Under the pieces are notes generated by a model. That model did not search any database, was not told the origin of the DNA, and worked only from the letters and a program-made list of their open reading frames with translations. DNA of 64,000 nucleotides from Daucus carota subsp. sativus (Eukaryota; Streptophyta; Magnoliopsida; Apiales; Apiaceae), in contig NC_030381.2 of the NCBI RefSeq assembly GCF_001625215.2, forward strand, positions 49,995,214 to 50,059,213. Direction: 5' to 3'. Position 1 is the stretch's first letter. Each line of letters starts with the position of its first letter. The position numbers and the translations under genes were made by a program. Positions 12,410 through 23,330 of the stretch are shown one piece after another.

Positions 12410-12550
12410 TGAGTGAATATGTTTGTGTTGATTTGTTTATCAGGAGACCAAGGGGAGCTTTGTCATGGTGATGTGTTGGAAGTTGTGATTGGGGGATTCT
12501 AGGCCGAAGAGGATGTCTTAATATTGGGAGTGAACATGTGAGCTCATGCT

Positions 12551-12562
12551 GATATATAGAGC
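12551..12562 (-). promoter_or_regulatory. Probable TATA box of the MGCFVSK gene
   Basis: TCTATATATCAG on the minus strand, about 145 bases upstream of the start codon. This leaves a plausible 5' untranslated region of about 110 bases. Confidence 0.45.
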
Positions 12563-12968
12563 AGTGTATAAATTACTCTCTCTCCCGCTTCATTCTTCAC
12601 TGTTGTTTGTTGCAAGAATAACACATTTTAATATTTTTATAAATTTTTGTATATTATTGCAAATACTTTTATGAATTAAAATTAAACGTATAAATTTTTG
12701 TTTGAAAATAAATAATTATAATTTATATTTTACATATTTTTGAAATATTTGTCCAATGATAATTATTTTATAAATAATGGGACAGGGTCAAATAATAAAA
12801 AATAATATTAAAAACGTTACTACAGTGTAAAAATGAAATTTTCTCTTACAGTTGCATGACACTGAATTATTGATCCATGAATGAAAAAAATAATATAAAT
12901 AACAAGTATATGATCTACAGAGTACTCGTACAAGTCTACAACGGAAGAGGGTGCCCACCCTAAAATAT

Positions 12969-13195
12969 GGGCCTGTTTGGGAATGAGATGCAGAAGCTGC
13001 TTCTAGCTTCTGCTTCTTTTGACCCGTTTGTGTAAAAAAGTAGAAGCACTTTTAAGAAGCTGAGAATGCTAACTTCTCTCTTACAGCTTTTGCTTCTTTT
13101 CCAAACACTTTATTAACTTATTTACTTCTCACTTCTACTCCACTTCTTTAATATAAGCAAGAAGTCACTTTTTTTAAGCTAACCCAAACGGCCCC
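12969..13195. mobile_element. PIF/Harbinger-like MITE, 227 bp
   Basis: The left end is GGGCCTGTTTGGG and the right end, read inward, is GGGGCCGTTTGGGTTAGC. TAT lies immediately outside both ends (12966-12968 and 13196-13198) and may be the 3-bp target duplication. The inside is built from AGAAGC/GCTTCT words in both directions. It has no coding capacity. Confidence 0.75.
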
Positions 13196-13367
13196 TATAT
13201 GGCAAGATTGGAAAATATTGAAAGATTGTGTCTGCTCTGGAAAAAAAAAAATAAAGAGGAGATCTGACATACGCCAACTCAACTCACTAACCCTACCATG
13301 ACGGATTTCAGACCAAATTTCTAAATCAATATTAATAGCTTGGAACCCACCTTAAAATGGCTGAACC

Positions 13368-14289
13368 TGTTATACAATCTGTGCAAAAATCAAAGAGTGT
13401 TTGTGTGTGCAAAGCGTAGGAGACAGAATCGAAACGAAAGATATATGTAAGAGAATCCGAGTCCAGTGCGCAACTGTCTCCTTAAAGCGTATTTCGCCCT
13501 CACCGTATGTGATGAACGATCGCCTCCCAGGATAAAACGGATTAACGATGCGAGAAGCACCTTCGACGAACTAGAACAAGGTTGAAAACTATCAACGCGG
13601 CTAGGGTTTTGGACGTGAGAGGCTGTGTATTTTTTCGTGAGTGCAAACCCTAAACTATAATGAATATATATAGGCAATGCAAGACTTGTGCGCTACGCTT
13701 TGTAATTAATTAAAACGCGTTAATTAAATTACACGGTTATAAATTAAATCCGAAATCAAATTGAATTAATTTAAAACCAAACAATTAATCCGAAATCAAA
13801 TCGGAATTAATTTCTGTCAATTTAATTGAGCCCAAGCCCAGTGGAAAATTAAATTCAGCAGAACTAGTCCGTAATTCTTCGGGCCCAGATTTTGCTGCAT
13901 TCGTGTCCGCACACGCGGAAAAGCCCGAGGCTTGCGAAGCCACGAAATTTCCCTCGAAATCCCACGATTTGCACCCCCCCCTGCGCGCACGTAGGTGGTG
14001 GAGCATAACACTAGTAACACATTTGGACACTACCAAAGTGTTTTGCTATATAAAGCCTTTAAAGGCTCTTTATTGAATCTATGTGGGATTCAAGCTTTTT
14101 ATTCCAATTTTTCCACTACCAAGGAAACAACTTTGGATCATCATAACTCATCCATTCCTTAGTCGTTTTGAGTGAATAAACATGCATTAGAAAGCTCTCT
14201 CAGAGGAGAACATAATCCAAGCATAACCTGCCACGAGCACGTAGCCGAGCCTCACTCAAATTGGTGCTCAAAATGACAAATTTCCAACA
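13368..14289 (-). mobile_element. Solo LTR of a retrotransposon, 922 bp
   Basis: It begins TGTTATACAATC and ends AAATTTCCAACA, so the ends are TGTT...AACA. A perfect 5-bp target duplication, GAACC, flanks it at 13363-13367 and 14290-14294. Neither flank shows a primer-binding site or polypurine tract, so this is one LTR left after recombination between two. Minus orientation is favoured: read that way it starts TGTTGGAAATTTGTC, like many Copia LTRs, and has a TATA-like CCTATATATATTC near 13660-13672 followed by a plausible R/U5. A second TATA-like word, CTATATAAAG on the plus strand near 14046, leaves some doubt about orientation. Short frames inside it are not genes. Confidence 0.85.
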
Positions 14290-14499
14290 GAACCCACTGC
14301 AATCTGCATGGTTATATTAATACAATATATAGAAACAAACAGTACGTACAAATGTACAATGTGCACATACCATTTGGTGCAGGTGATTAGTAGTACTACT
14401 ACTATTTAAACAAAATAATCTAACAACTGCTTGTGTATTTGTCTGTGTATGGACTATGGACATGAGGTGATATACCCACCCAATAGTTTACATTAGGTT

Positions 14500-14723
14500 T
14501 AGTCATGAAAAGTTAGGAAATATGTATAAAATAATGAAAAATAAGAAGAAAAGTGGATGAAGTGATGGGACCGGTTAATTTTTGAGTAAAAATAGTGTGA
14601 AAAGAGAGGAAAAGTGAGAAAATGATGAGACTCATTAACTATTTTAAGTAAGTTTTGTAATGTAAAGAAATGAGTGGAACGTCGAAAAAAAAAACGGTAA
14701 AAAATCTGATGGGGCGGATAGAG
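14500..14723. mobile_element. Diverged Stowaway-family MITE
   Basis: Resembles the element at 20634-20936: GGAAATATGTATAAA, GGGACC, TAGTGTGAAAAG, TAAGTTTTGTAATGTAAAG and the end TCTGATGGGGCGGATAGAG before TA. The left end has decayed. It stops about 15 bases before the PIF-type MITE at 14740. Confidence 0.6.
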
Positions 14724-14739
14724 TAATAGGTTAGATTTA

Positions 14740-15202
14740 CGGGGGTGTATTCGATTGGGATTTTAATGGATTGTTTTTAGTCTATGAATTTTAATGGATT
14801 GTATGGGATTTTGATTTTATGCGGATTATTGATAAAATGTCACAGAGTTGATAGGATTTAGGTACAATGCTTCAAAATCCCATTGATTTTGATGGGATTT
14901 CAAAAAACTTAAAATACACCGAAGAATGTCACAAAATCCATCATTTTATGAAATGAAAAAAAATCCATCAGCATTTGAATACATCAGATTTTAATGGATT
15001 TTAAACAATCTCAATTGAATACCATCGGATTTTAAAGCATAATTTAAAATCCCAATTGAATACCACCAGATTCTGTAGCATAATTTAAAATCTCAATTGA
15101 ATACCTCAAGATTTTAATGGATTTCAAACAATCCCAATCGAATACCCTCGGATTTCATGAATGCAAAAAAATGCTTTGAAATCCCAATCCAATACACCCC
15201 TC
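14740..15202. mobile_element. PIF/Harbinger (Tourist-like) MITE, 463 bp
   Basis: The inverted ends are CGGGGGTGTATTCGATTGGG on the left and GAGGGGTGTATTGGATTGGG read inward from the right. A TTA target duplication lies at 14737-14739 and 15203-15205, the PIF/Harbinger hallmark. The inside repeats GATTTTAATGGATT and CCCAATTGAATACC words in both directions, so it may fold into a long hairpin. A decayed relative lies at about 61535-61925. Confidence 0.88.
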
Positions 15203-15283
15203 TTAAGGTGGAAAATGAGTGCAACAAGTCATGTCAGATTTAGATGCAAAGGCAGTGAGGAGAAGTGTTTAGAGTGGCAGTGT

Positions 15284-15357
15284 AGTTTTCAGCGCTGCTG
15301 GTGCCGGGCGTATTGAATGAAGTTTTCAGCGCTGCTGGTGCCGGGCGTATTGAATGA
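15284..15357. repeat. Perfect 37-bp tandem duplication
   Basis: Two identical 37-bp units, 15284-15320 and 15321-15357, each starting AGTTTTCAGCGCTGCTGGTG and ending CGTATTGAATGA. The unit is GC-richer than its surroundings. Identity of the copies suggests a recent event or an assembly artefact. Confidence 0.85.
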
Positions 15358-15359
15358 AT

Positions 15360-17255
15360 GAAGACTGGGTAGGTTCGGTTGGTATGTGATCTCAGGTTCA
15401 GGTTCATATCATTATATAGTCAAGACGAAGCACTCTAAATTACCTGTTTATAACAACTCGATCCGATATGTATTAACTAAAATTTTAAATATAATATAAA
15501 AAATTATGTCTTAATTATTTAAGACTTATTTAACTATAATCTGAAACAAAATCAGATTCTGAAACTTGCTTCTAATATACCTAAAACTAAAAAAAGTTGT
15601 TCTAATTTCTGATATTTTTTATCCAAAAATTCTATAAAATTAGAATAATAGTACAGAATGATATCACGATATGAGAAACGCCACATACACGCCCCTTATT
15701 CTCCTTTATATAAGTATATTGATTGATGATTGATTATGAAATTTCTTGGACTAATAATACCCTCTCCGTCTTCTTTCTTGATATATAATTTGTTAAAAAA
15801 AATTATACCTAAATTAATACTTTTCTTTTTGGTTCTTAAAACAATTTTTCTCAAGATATATTAGGGCTTTCCTAATATTGTCTCAAACACACAATTTACT
15901 CGATACAATTAATTAAAACAACTATGATGAATCATTATAAAAATAAATTATTTAACTAACTTTTCATAAAACATGTAAAATTAAAAAAAAAATCTAATAG
16001 AAGACCACAGGAGCAAAATATAAATACTCTAAAATTTTTGGAGGAGTAAAATTATAAATTATAAAATTACTATATCATACAGCTGAATCATAGTAAACTC
16101 AAAAGTAATGCATTTTGGCTTTGATGAGACAAAGGGTCATGAAAATGGTGTAAACTAAATTCATTGGCTGACAGATCATGTAATATTACAATACATGTTC
16201 TTACATTTTTGACCAAGTGAACATGGGCATACATAAAACCAAATCAAATTGACCACATCTGCCATGCTGCACCCTAAACAAGAGCCAAAGTAATCCAACT
16301 TCACAGGCGAACCTAACTAAAATATCTGCGCAATAGTAATTTATAACAAATTATATAGTGTCAAATAAAACAGAAATGGGGGAATAAACCACATAATAAT
16401 TGGTTCGTCTGAGTAGCAAACCGTCCAGATCTAATAATAAATTGGTTTGGATCTTACATTGGATTCTGTACAATTCTCGTCTAGTCTTTGTTTTTGTGTG
16501 TGTTCTATGTTTGGTTCCTCTACAATAAAGGGGGAGGAGTAATAAGAAGTAATAATAAGTAATCTAATAGTCCAACCAGATAGTTTGGCATGTCGAGAGC
16601 GATTTGACATGTCATGCATATGCAATTTTTCTAAATGTTTAGACTTTTTTTTTTTTGTCTTAAAATGTTTAGACTTTTAAACGGGTCTAATATTTTATTG
16701 GAGAGTCAGAATCCGGGGTATCAGATGACGTTCAAGTTATTTTCATTTTTATTTCTCAAGTGTGAAAACTATATGTTGGGTGCCTAGCTATCTCCTTTGA
16801 GATATCTATTACATATATTTATAAAATTTATTGGAAATATAAAAATAATGTTCTTGATTAATCAGCTCACTTTTTTGTAAGAAGAATGTTATGTAGGTTT
16901 TTGAGTCGGGGTTCTACGTGAAAATAACCTATATAAAATACTTTTTAAGTTGGAAATCGGTTCTTCTTATACCTCATCTTCTCTTTTGTGCAACATTCAA
17001 TTTTAATAACTTTATTTAAGTCTTTAACACGACACAAAATTGTTCTACCACCTTTCAAAGACGCTTAGAAGCCCTTTTTGATCGCAATTTTGGTCCTGCG
17101 CGGTATATATTGGGTATCAGTCCAGGAAGTTTTTATCTTTTTGGGCCAATCGGCCCAAGTCCAACACTAGATTGATGGGATGTCATGTAAATTGTCAATT
17201 TCTGACATTTTCAAAATTCGAAAAAATGAATACATTCGGGCTGAAGCCTGAAGGC
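15360..17255. other. Intergenic DNA, no gene supported
   Basis: AT-rich, no protein-like frame. Near 15705 it holds a relative of the CCTCCTTTATAT/ATTGATTGAT phrase seen at 1136. The frame at 16431-16625 (minus) has no family resemblance. Confidence 0.35.
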
Positions 17256-17261
17256 ATGTAC

Positions 17262-17495
17262 TCCCTCTGTCCCATTTTAACCGCTTTTGACTTTTTTACA
17301 CGTATTTTAAGGTGTTAAAAAAATCACATCTAAACATAATTATTGTTTATAAAATTTATATCAAATAAAAGTTTAGAATCTAAATTTTTATTTGATATAA
17401 GAATTAAATCTTTTTATTGAGCGTATATACTATTTTTTTACACCTCAATATACGTGTCAAAAAGTCAAACATCAGTTAAAATGGGACAGAGGGAG
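17262..17495. mobile_element. Stowaway MITE, 234 bp
   Basis: The ends are CTCCCTCTGTCCCATTTTAA and its inverted copy (TTAAAATGGGACAGAGGGAG), with TA on both sides (17260-17261, 17496-17497). The inverted repeat continues inward (CCGCTTTTGACTTTTT, ACACGTATTTTAAGG), so nearly the whole element can pair with itself. Confidence 0.88.
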
Positions 17496-17910
17496 TATTA
17501 TCTTAGTATATTTATTTGAAAATATCAACAACTTTAAATGCAATAGTTAGAGTTTATTTTGGTCAAAGGTGTCATAAGTATTATTTAAAAAAGATAAAAT
17601 TATATATTAATATTTTTGATGACCGACAACATCAACCCTCCAAGTTTAGCAACTTCAGTAGAGATACTTGGAAATTACATGCCCTATTGCCCTGTAAGAT
17701 TATTTAATATTAATCTGCTGATCTAAAAATATAAATTCAAGTTAAATAACTAGGATATAAAATTTATTATTATTTAGTTCCGCAAAAATAAAATAATTTC
17801 ACTCATAATTAGTTCACCCTCCTTTCTTGGTCCTTGCATGTCATACGTGCAGTTTCCCGCACCACAGACTGAGTCTGTATCTAAAATATATATATAGTTA
17901 AGTTCTATTG

Positions 17911-18116
17911 GAGCACAAATCATAATTTTTTAGTTTGATCTTATATAATATCTGTGATTATCCAAATTTTGATATAATCTATCATTTATAAGTTGTCTTG
18001 TACAAATGGTTGGGAGCACAAATCATAATTTTTTAGTTTGATCTTATATAATATCTGTGATTATCCAAATTTTGATATAATCTATCATTTATAAGTTGTC
18101 TTGTACAAATGGTTGG
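17911..18116. repeat. 103-bp tandem direct duplication
   Basis: Units 17911-18013 and 18014-18116 both start GAGCACAAATCATAATTTTT and end TTGTACAAATGGTTGG, and I see no difference between them. The second copy runs straight into the truncated left side of a Stowaway element. Confidence 0.85.
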
Positions 18117-18621
18117 GACACGGAGACCAAGAAAGTGTGTAAAAAAAAGGATAAAGTTAGATGAAAAGTGGGTATAGTGGTGGGACCCATTTATATTTAA
18201 TACTCCCTCCGTCCCACAATACATGTCACTTTGACTTTTTGCACGTAATTTGATGTGCAAATAAAACATACTTCTATATATTATTTTTTAAATTTTCTTT
18301 TTCTGAATAAAAGTATAACATCCATATTTTTATTCAGAAAAAGAAAATTTGAAAAATAATATATAGACATATGTTTTATTTGCACCTCAAATTACGTGAA
18401 AAAAGTCAAAGTGACATGTATTTTGGGACGGAGGGAGTAATAAATTTGAGATAATGGAGGAAAATAGTGGGTGTAATAGTGTTTATATTATTATAGAATG
18501 AAGATAGTGGAAGAATGTAGTTGGTGTAATGATATTTTATATTATAAAATTTTACTTTTTTTAGAATGTATATAATTGATGAGACGTCCCAAAAGTATAC
18601 AATTCATTGGGACGGAGGGAG
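18111..18621. mobile_element. Left-truncated Stowaway-family element carrying a nested MITE
   Basis: From GGTTGGGACACGGAGACC to GGGACGGAGGGAG before TA (18622-18623). The order of words (GTGGGACCC, AGATAGTGG, GAGACGTCCCAAA) matches the 20634-20936 family. The left inverted end is missing, replaced at the junction with the 103-bp duplication. Its body is interrupted at a TA by the element at 18203-18437. Confidence 0.7.
18203..18437. mobile_element. Stowaway MITE, 235 bp, nested in an older Stowaway element
   Basis: CTCCCTCCGTCCCACAATAC at the left and the inverted TTTTGGGACGGAGGGAG at the right, with TA duplicated outside (18201-18202, 18438-18439). The arms pair almost end to end (ATACATGTCACTTTGACTTT). 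Confidence 0.88.
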
Positions 18622-19400
18622 TAGTAGAGAAGGGATTCAGCCAAGTCACCAGGTTATGTACGCGTGAAATTTTACCTGAAATCCGCGCCATGCAGCCTGA
18701 ATTGAGTGAATCCTAATAGCATCTCCAACGGTGCTACTAAATCATTTTTTAAACAATAATATAAAACGTGAGAACTCCAATGCTACTCTTTATAAATGAG
18801 AGGAAAAAGTTAACTAAAAGAGAGAGAGGATTGAAGAGAAATTAATATAATATTGAGTTAAGAGCTACTAGATGCTCTTTAAAAGAAAGGAGAGAGAGTA
18901 GGCTCCTAAATTTTTAAGAGCACTAAATTTTGATTTGCTCCTAAAATTTAGACTTAGGAGCTTGAAATGCCAAAACCCTGATGAATAAATAAAAATATTA
19001 TGTTTTACATTTATATTTATCTATAGTACTATAATATACTTTGTGTATATAAGTTTACAAACATATATTAGTAAATAAATATTTATATGAAATTTAATAA
19101 AAATAACTATATTTATATGAATAAATATATATCTATCAAATATATGGTATTTGGATATAAATTTATATATATATTTTATGTTGCTGGGTATTCAAAAGTA
19201 AAAACCAATCCAATATTATAATTATTAGTATCCTTTAGTGTTCATTACTTTGTTGTTCGTACAGCGAAAAGTAAATATTACTAGTAATACGTTGTGTCGT
19301 TAGTTGTTTTTAATTGTGTAAAGAATTTAGGTTGTTTTGAGAATTAAGAGTTAACTGTTAACGGATTGAATTATATATATTTTTTTTGTCAGAGTCTATA

Positions 19401-19863
19401 TAGGGATAAGATCAAATAATTTTTTTTTAAGTTACAAACTTACAAACTTTTTTTTATTCTCCCGTAATGTTAATACTTAATTATAGAAAGTATTCATGTT
19501 GAAAATTCTTGAAAAAACATCACAATTTTTAAAAATAACGCATAAATAAATCGCGCATTCAACACATTTATAACTGGGGTTCAACATCGGGTGTTAAACA
19601 CTAATTATCATTATGTTGAATATATCTATAATGATACTTAAACTATATCTGTGGGGTTTAGGTAGGGTATGGAAACATAAATATTAGTTATATAATATGT
19701 TTAACTTAGTTCTTATATTGAAAAATTAGTATATGTACTTCTCCAACACGATTTTAATCGATATTCAACAAAATATGTTAAAAAATATGTTGAACTCAAA
19801 TTATATATATGTTGAACGCATAAAATTTGTAAGTTTGTAAGTTTGTACCAGAACTCACCCCTA
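19401..19863. mobile_element. Probable MITE with TAGGG ends
   Basis: Inverted ends share TAGGG and the block ACAAACTTACAAACTT. It sits between TATA-like dinucleotides but no unambiguous target duplication can be assigned. GTTGAA/TTCAAC words recur inside. Confidence 0.5.
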
Positions 19864-19904
19864 TATTCTGAGTTGTATCATAGATAAGCTGCAACACAGA
19901 TTTC

Positions 19905-20045
19905 TTTCTACCATCAAAGTTTATCATCTAACCGAAAGATACGCAATATATTTCCGGACGTTTGGATAATAAGACTTTAAAGTCTGAATAAGAAACCTTA
20001 TGAAGTCTCTTTGCATGAGCCTAAAAATCAAAAGAAACAAAAAGA
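19905..20045. repeat. Dispersed repeat family B, copy 1
   Basis: Shares with 29160-29300, in the same order and orientation, TTATCATCTAACCG, then a GGA..TTTRGAYAATAA word, then ACTTTAA.GTC and AAGAAA. Both copies are followed by AAACAAARRAA-type sequence. Likely an old non-autonomous element. Confidence 0.5.
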
Positions 20046-20209
20046 AGAAAATAAGAATGATAATTTAAGTAAAAAAAGTATATATTATGTGAAAATTTTA
20101 AATTCTATAATGACATATATGTTTTTAAAAAAAACATAATATATTATTTAACCATAAGAATATTAAGAACTTATAAATAATATTAGACAATGATGTAAAA
20201 TTATAACGG

Positions 20210-20430
20210 ATTTTATTATATGTTTTGATTAGCTTATAGTAGATGTTTTGATTAGCGGAATAAATTAGCCGTTTTTGTTGTAAAACTGTTTGATAAATAG
20301 CTGATTGATCAGCGTTTTCTAACACAAACCAAAACCTCTAACTTAAAAAACTCTTTAAATAACTTTTTCAACATTAACTTTTTAAATTCAAATATCTACT
20401 CTAATTCACTAACTACTAAACACAAATATT
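20210..20430. repeat. Dispersed repeat family A, copy 2
   Basis: Related to 3540-3750 (GTTTTGATTAGC, TAAATAGCTGATT, CAAAACCTCT, CTAACTACTAAACAC). Diverged, with no clear ends. Confidence 0.45.
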
Positions 20431-20633
20431 AACTTATTTTAATGCTAAAATTTATAAAACATCTCAAATTTTTAATTTTGTCTAAGATCTCTAATTTTCA
20501 AACAAGACCTTAGACATATTGAAGTGCTAACTTGTTGTGTGCCTAGTGGCCCAGTCTAGTGACAAATCAAATGCATGCTATAAACCGGGACTAATCAGTA
20601 GGAGAAATCTATTACGACAAGAGAAATCTATTA

Positions 20634-20936
20634 CTCCCTCCGTCCCAACCAATTCTTTACGTTTGGTTTGGGCACGGAGGTTAAGAAATATGTATAAAGT
20701 AGTGGAAAAGAGAAAGATTAGTGGGTGAAGTGGCGGGACCCATCAATTTTTAATGTATAAAAGAGAGATAGTGGAGTAAAAGTAGTGTGAAAAGGGAGTA
20801 AAAGTAGTGTGAAAAGGAAGGAAAAGTTGGGAAGTGATGGGACCCATTTACTATTTTTAGTAAGTTTTGAAATGTAAAGAATTGGATGGGACATCCCAAA
20901 AAAAAACTGTAAAGAATCTGGTGGTGGGACAGAGAG
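20634..20936. mobile_element. Stowaway-family MITE, 303 bp
   Basis: Left end CTCCCTCCGTCCCAACCA and right end GGTGGTGGGACAGAGAG, with TA outside (20632-20633, 20937-20938). Inside, AGTAAAAGTAGTGTGAAAAG occurs twice in tandem near 20776 and 20797. At least three relatives lie in the window (14500-14723, 18111-18621, 30389-30589). Confidence 0.85.
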
Positions 20937-21225
20937 TACGACAAAATTCAGTTTCACCGGATCCTCATAAACGTTAAATAAATCCAGACGGAATAAAAGT
21001 TCCGACTTAAGTTCTTGTTTATACGTTTGTTAAACGTGCAAACAAATGAAGAGAGCAACTCCAACAAAATATTTATTGATTGGACGTGCATATAAATTAT
21101 TAGAATGATTGTATTAAAGATATTGACATTATGTGATATGATGTGATATTTTGTTAATATTTTATTAGATATTGTTAGAAATTAATTATCAAACTCATCA
21201 TTAAATTATAATAACAAACATGTTA

Positions 21226-21484
21226 CTCCCTCCGTCCCCAAATACTTTTCTCATTTGTACTTTTCACGTTTGCCAACACACACTTTTAATCAATAATATC
21301 TTTAGTTTTGTATTAGTATTAAATAAAAAAAATTCACTGTATTAAAGTACTCATAAATACGAATCCAACAAGATCACTCATGACTATATTTTATCTTATA
21401 GATTAGACGTAAATTAGTAATTTGTCTCATGTTATGAACAGTGCCGACATTTCAAACGAGAAACGTTTTTAGAGACGGAGGGAG
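21226..21484. mobile_element. Stowaway MITE, 259 bp
   Basis: CTCCCTCCGTCCCCAAATAC at the left and AGAGACGGAGGGAG at the right, with TA on both sides (21224-21225, 21485-21486). AT-rich, non-coding core. Confidence 0.85.
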
Positions 21485-22109
21485 TATCCTTCTCCGTGGA
21501 ATGTCAGGTAACATACTAAAATAAATTAGTAATATCAATTAAGTTTGTTATTATTAAATTTATACTATTATTTGACAAAAAACCTAAGATACGAGGTGGT
21601 GATGAGTTAGATATTGAACTATTAAATATAAAAAAAAATTTGTCAGTGAAAATTAAAATAGTTTGACAAAAGAAAATCATTTAAACATAGTTTGTATGTT
21701 AAACAATATCAATTATTTTTCATGTATGAATTTTTTTTATATTTACTTGTGTAAATCTAATTCATCATCATGTTTACAAGTCATATCAGCATATGTGATG
21801 TATTTTGTGTTAAATATTTGGATGAATTCAACCTCAATGGCCAAGTTTCTTCAAAAAAAAACAATGTTGATGACCAAGTAATTCATTTTAGTTTAGATAA
21901 ATAGGAACACTACAAGAAATTTGACATTTACCTACCATTTTTAAGTGTAGGTAAAGATGATACATGTGTAGATAAAAAGTTTTACCTACCAATATTATAT
22001 TGGTAACGATTGGTAAGTAAAAGTTCGTGGAGAAAGAGTCTTTACTTACAAATACATATATTAGTAGGTAAATTTGGGTGGACCCCGTTTTATGAAATGA
22101 AAATGGTTG

Positions 22110-22270
22110 AGTCATCAGCTGACATGTCATCGGTCTACATGGCAATGATGGTCCACTTGGCATCCATACGGCATCTTTTAATTGGTCCACATGGCACCTA
22201 GTTATTAGTCCACGTGGCACCTTTTGATTGGTCTAGATACACTTAGTGATTGATCCACGTGGCACTCTTA
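22110..22270. repeat. Subterminal TCCACRTGGCA repeat array of the CACTA element
   Basis: The words GTCTACATGGCA, GTCCACTTGGCA, GTCCACATGGCA, GTCCACGTGGCA and ATCCACGTGGCA occur at about 30-base spacing. In En/Spm elements such arrays bind the transposon-encoded TNPA-like protein; here that role is inference. The CACGTGG cores also look like G-boxes. Confidence 0.7.
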
Positions 22271-22552
22271 ATTTAGTCCAAATAATTATTCAAAACTGTT
22301 GCTCTTGGCCATCTAAAGTTTGCCACAGCATTATACAATTTATTTATTTATTTATATATAAAAATATCAAACAAATAAATTATAAACTGATTTTATTAAT
22401 TGTTTTGAATGAGAGATCATCTCATACAAAAACTGTCTTATCAAAGAATTATAAAAATAAATAACTAAATCGTCACTTGTACATTACATATGAGTTTTTT
22501 ATGAATTGGAAAATAAAAATTACAAATTATCACTATTTGCAATTGTCTTTAA

Positions 22553-23330
22553 AATCTTGAACTTGTCCCAGCTCTCCATACCTCCATAACCCGTACTTCC
22601 ACCTAAGCAAAACTCACTAGTTATAGCAATATGATTTTGATAAGGAGTATTCATCTCGTTGAACTGCAAAATAAAAAATTAAACAAGGTAATTGTTAAAA
22701 AAAATTATATAAAAAAAGAACAATAATAAAAAAGTAATAAATACAAAAAAATGATGTCCTACAGAAAGATTGAGAGGATATGATGATGACTTACCCTTAG
22801 CGTAGCTACAGTAGTAAAAGAAACATAATCCTTTAATGTATGTTGCCAAGTATACATTAACTTTCTATAATTAAATGATAAATACATCTGCATTTTTAAT
22901 AATCCAAAATAAACGAGAAAGCTCTCACCGTAAAATAAGTAAAAAGTAGAGCATGTGCCTCTTAAACTGGAGCATGTCACCTTTAATTTTCTGCAAATAA
23001 GCAATAGCATGAGTCAAGCTGTCCACCAGGGGAGAATACAAAATATAGAATCAAGTAGTTAACAATTTGAGCTTATATTACAAAATTGGAATGAACATAA
23101 TACATCTAAAAGAAACTTACGTTGACACTTGAGAGTTGAGACTGCTAACAAAACTGGTGGCATTATTTGAAAGTTAATCGAGTACCAATTTTACTCGATA
23201 AATAATAAGTAGTGTCGTCTTCTCCCCAAGATGACTTGTCAAGATTCTTATGAAACAAGATGTTAATCTCAGCATCAATATGACTAGTAGAATTTCTTTT
23301 TATCACTGAAAGAGATGAAGAAAAACGTAA
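22553..23330 (-). other. Exon-like coding remnants inside the CACTA element (captured gene or decayed transposon ORF)
   Basis: Three pieces read on the minus strand look like exons. 23150-23300 holds HIDAEINILFHKNLDK and SSWGEDDTTYYLSSKIG, ending before ACGTAAG-like sequence. 22793-22887 holds YTWQHTLKDYVSFTTVATLR followed by GGTAAGT. 22553-22663 starts after TTTTGCAG and holds NEMNTPYQNHIAITSEFCLG and YGGMESWDKFKI. Acceptor- and donor-like borders and long-range sense favour genuine former exons. I do not recognise the protein. It could be a captured host gene fragment or part of a CACTA accessory ORF; stops between and around the pieces show it is not now intact. Confidence 0.45.

Larger units (their letters stand above)
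18624..20200. other. Repeat-rich intergenic DNA without a gene
   Basis: 19401-19863 looks like another MITE: TAGGGATAAGATC then ACAAACTTACAAAC on the left, and read inward from the right TAGGGGTGAGTTC then ACAAACTTACAAAC. Its target duplication is unclear. 19905-20045 is one copy of a dispersed repeat whose other copy is at 29160-29300. Confidence 0.45.

Noticed and set aside
13390..14036. Several minus-strand frames of 67-95 codons
   Set aside because: All lie inside the solo LTR and overlap each other in different frames; no gag, pol or host domain.
22110..22270. Regularly spaced repeats resembling a CRISPR array
   Set aside because: Repeats are only about 11 bases and imperfect, lie in the subterminal zone of a CACTA element, and this is plant nuclear DNA.
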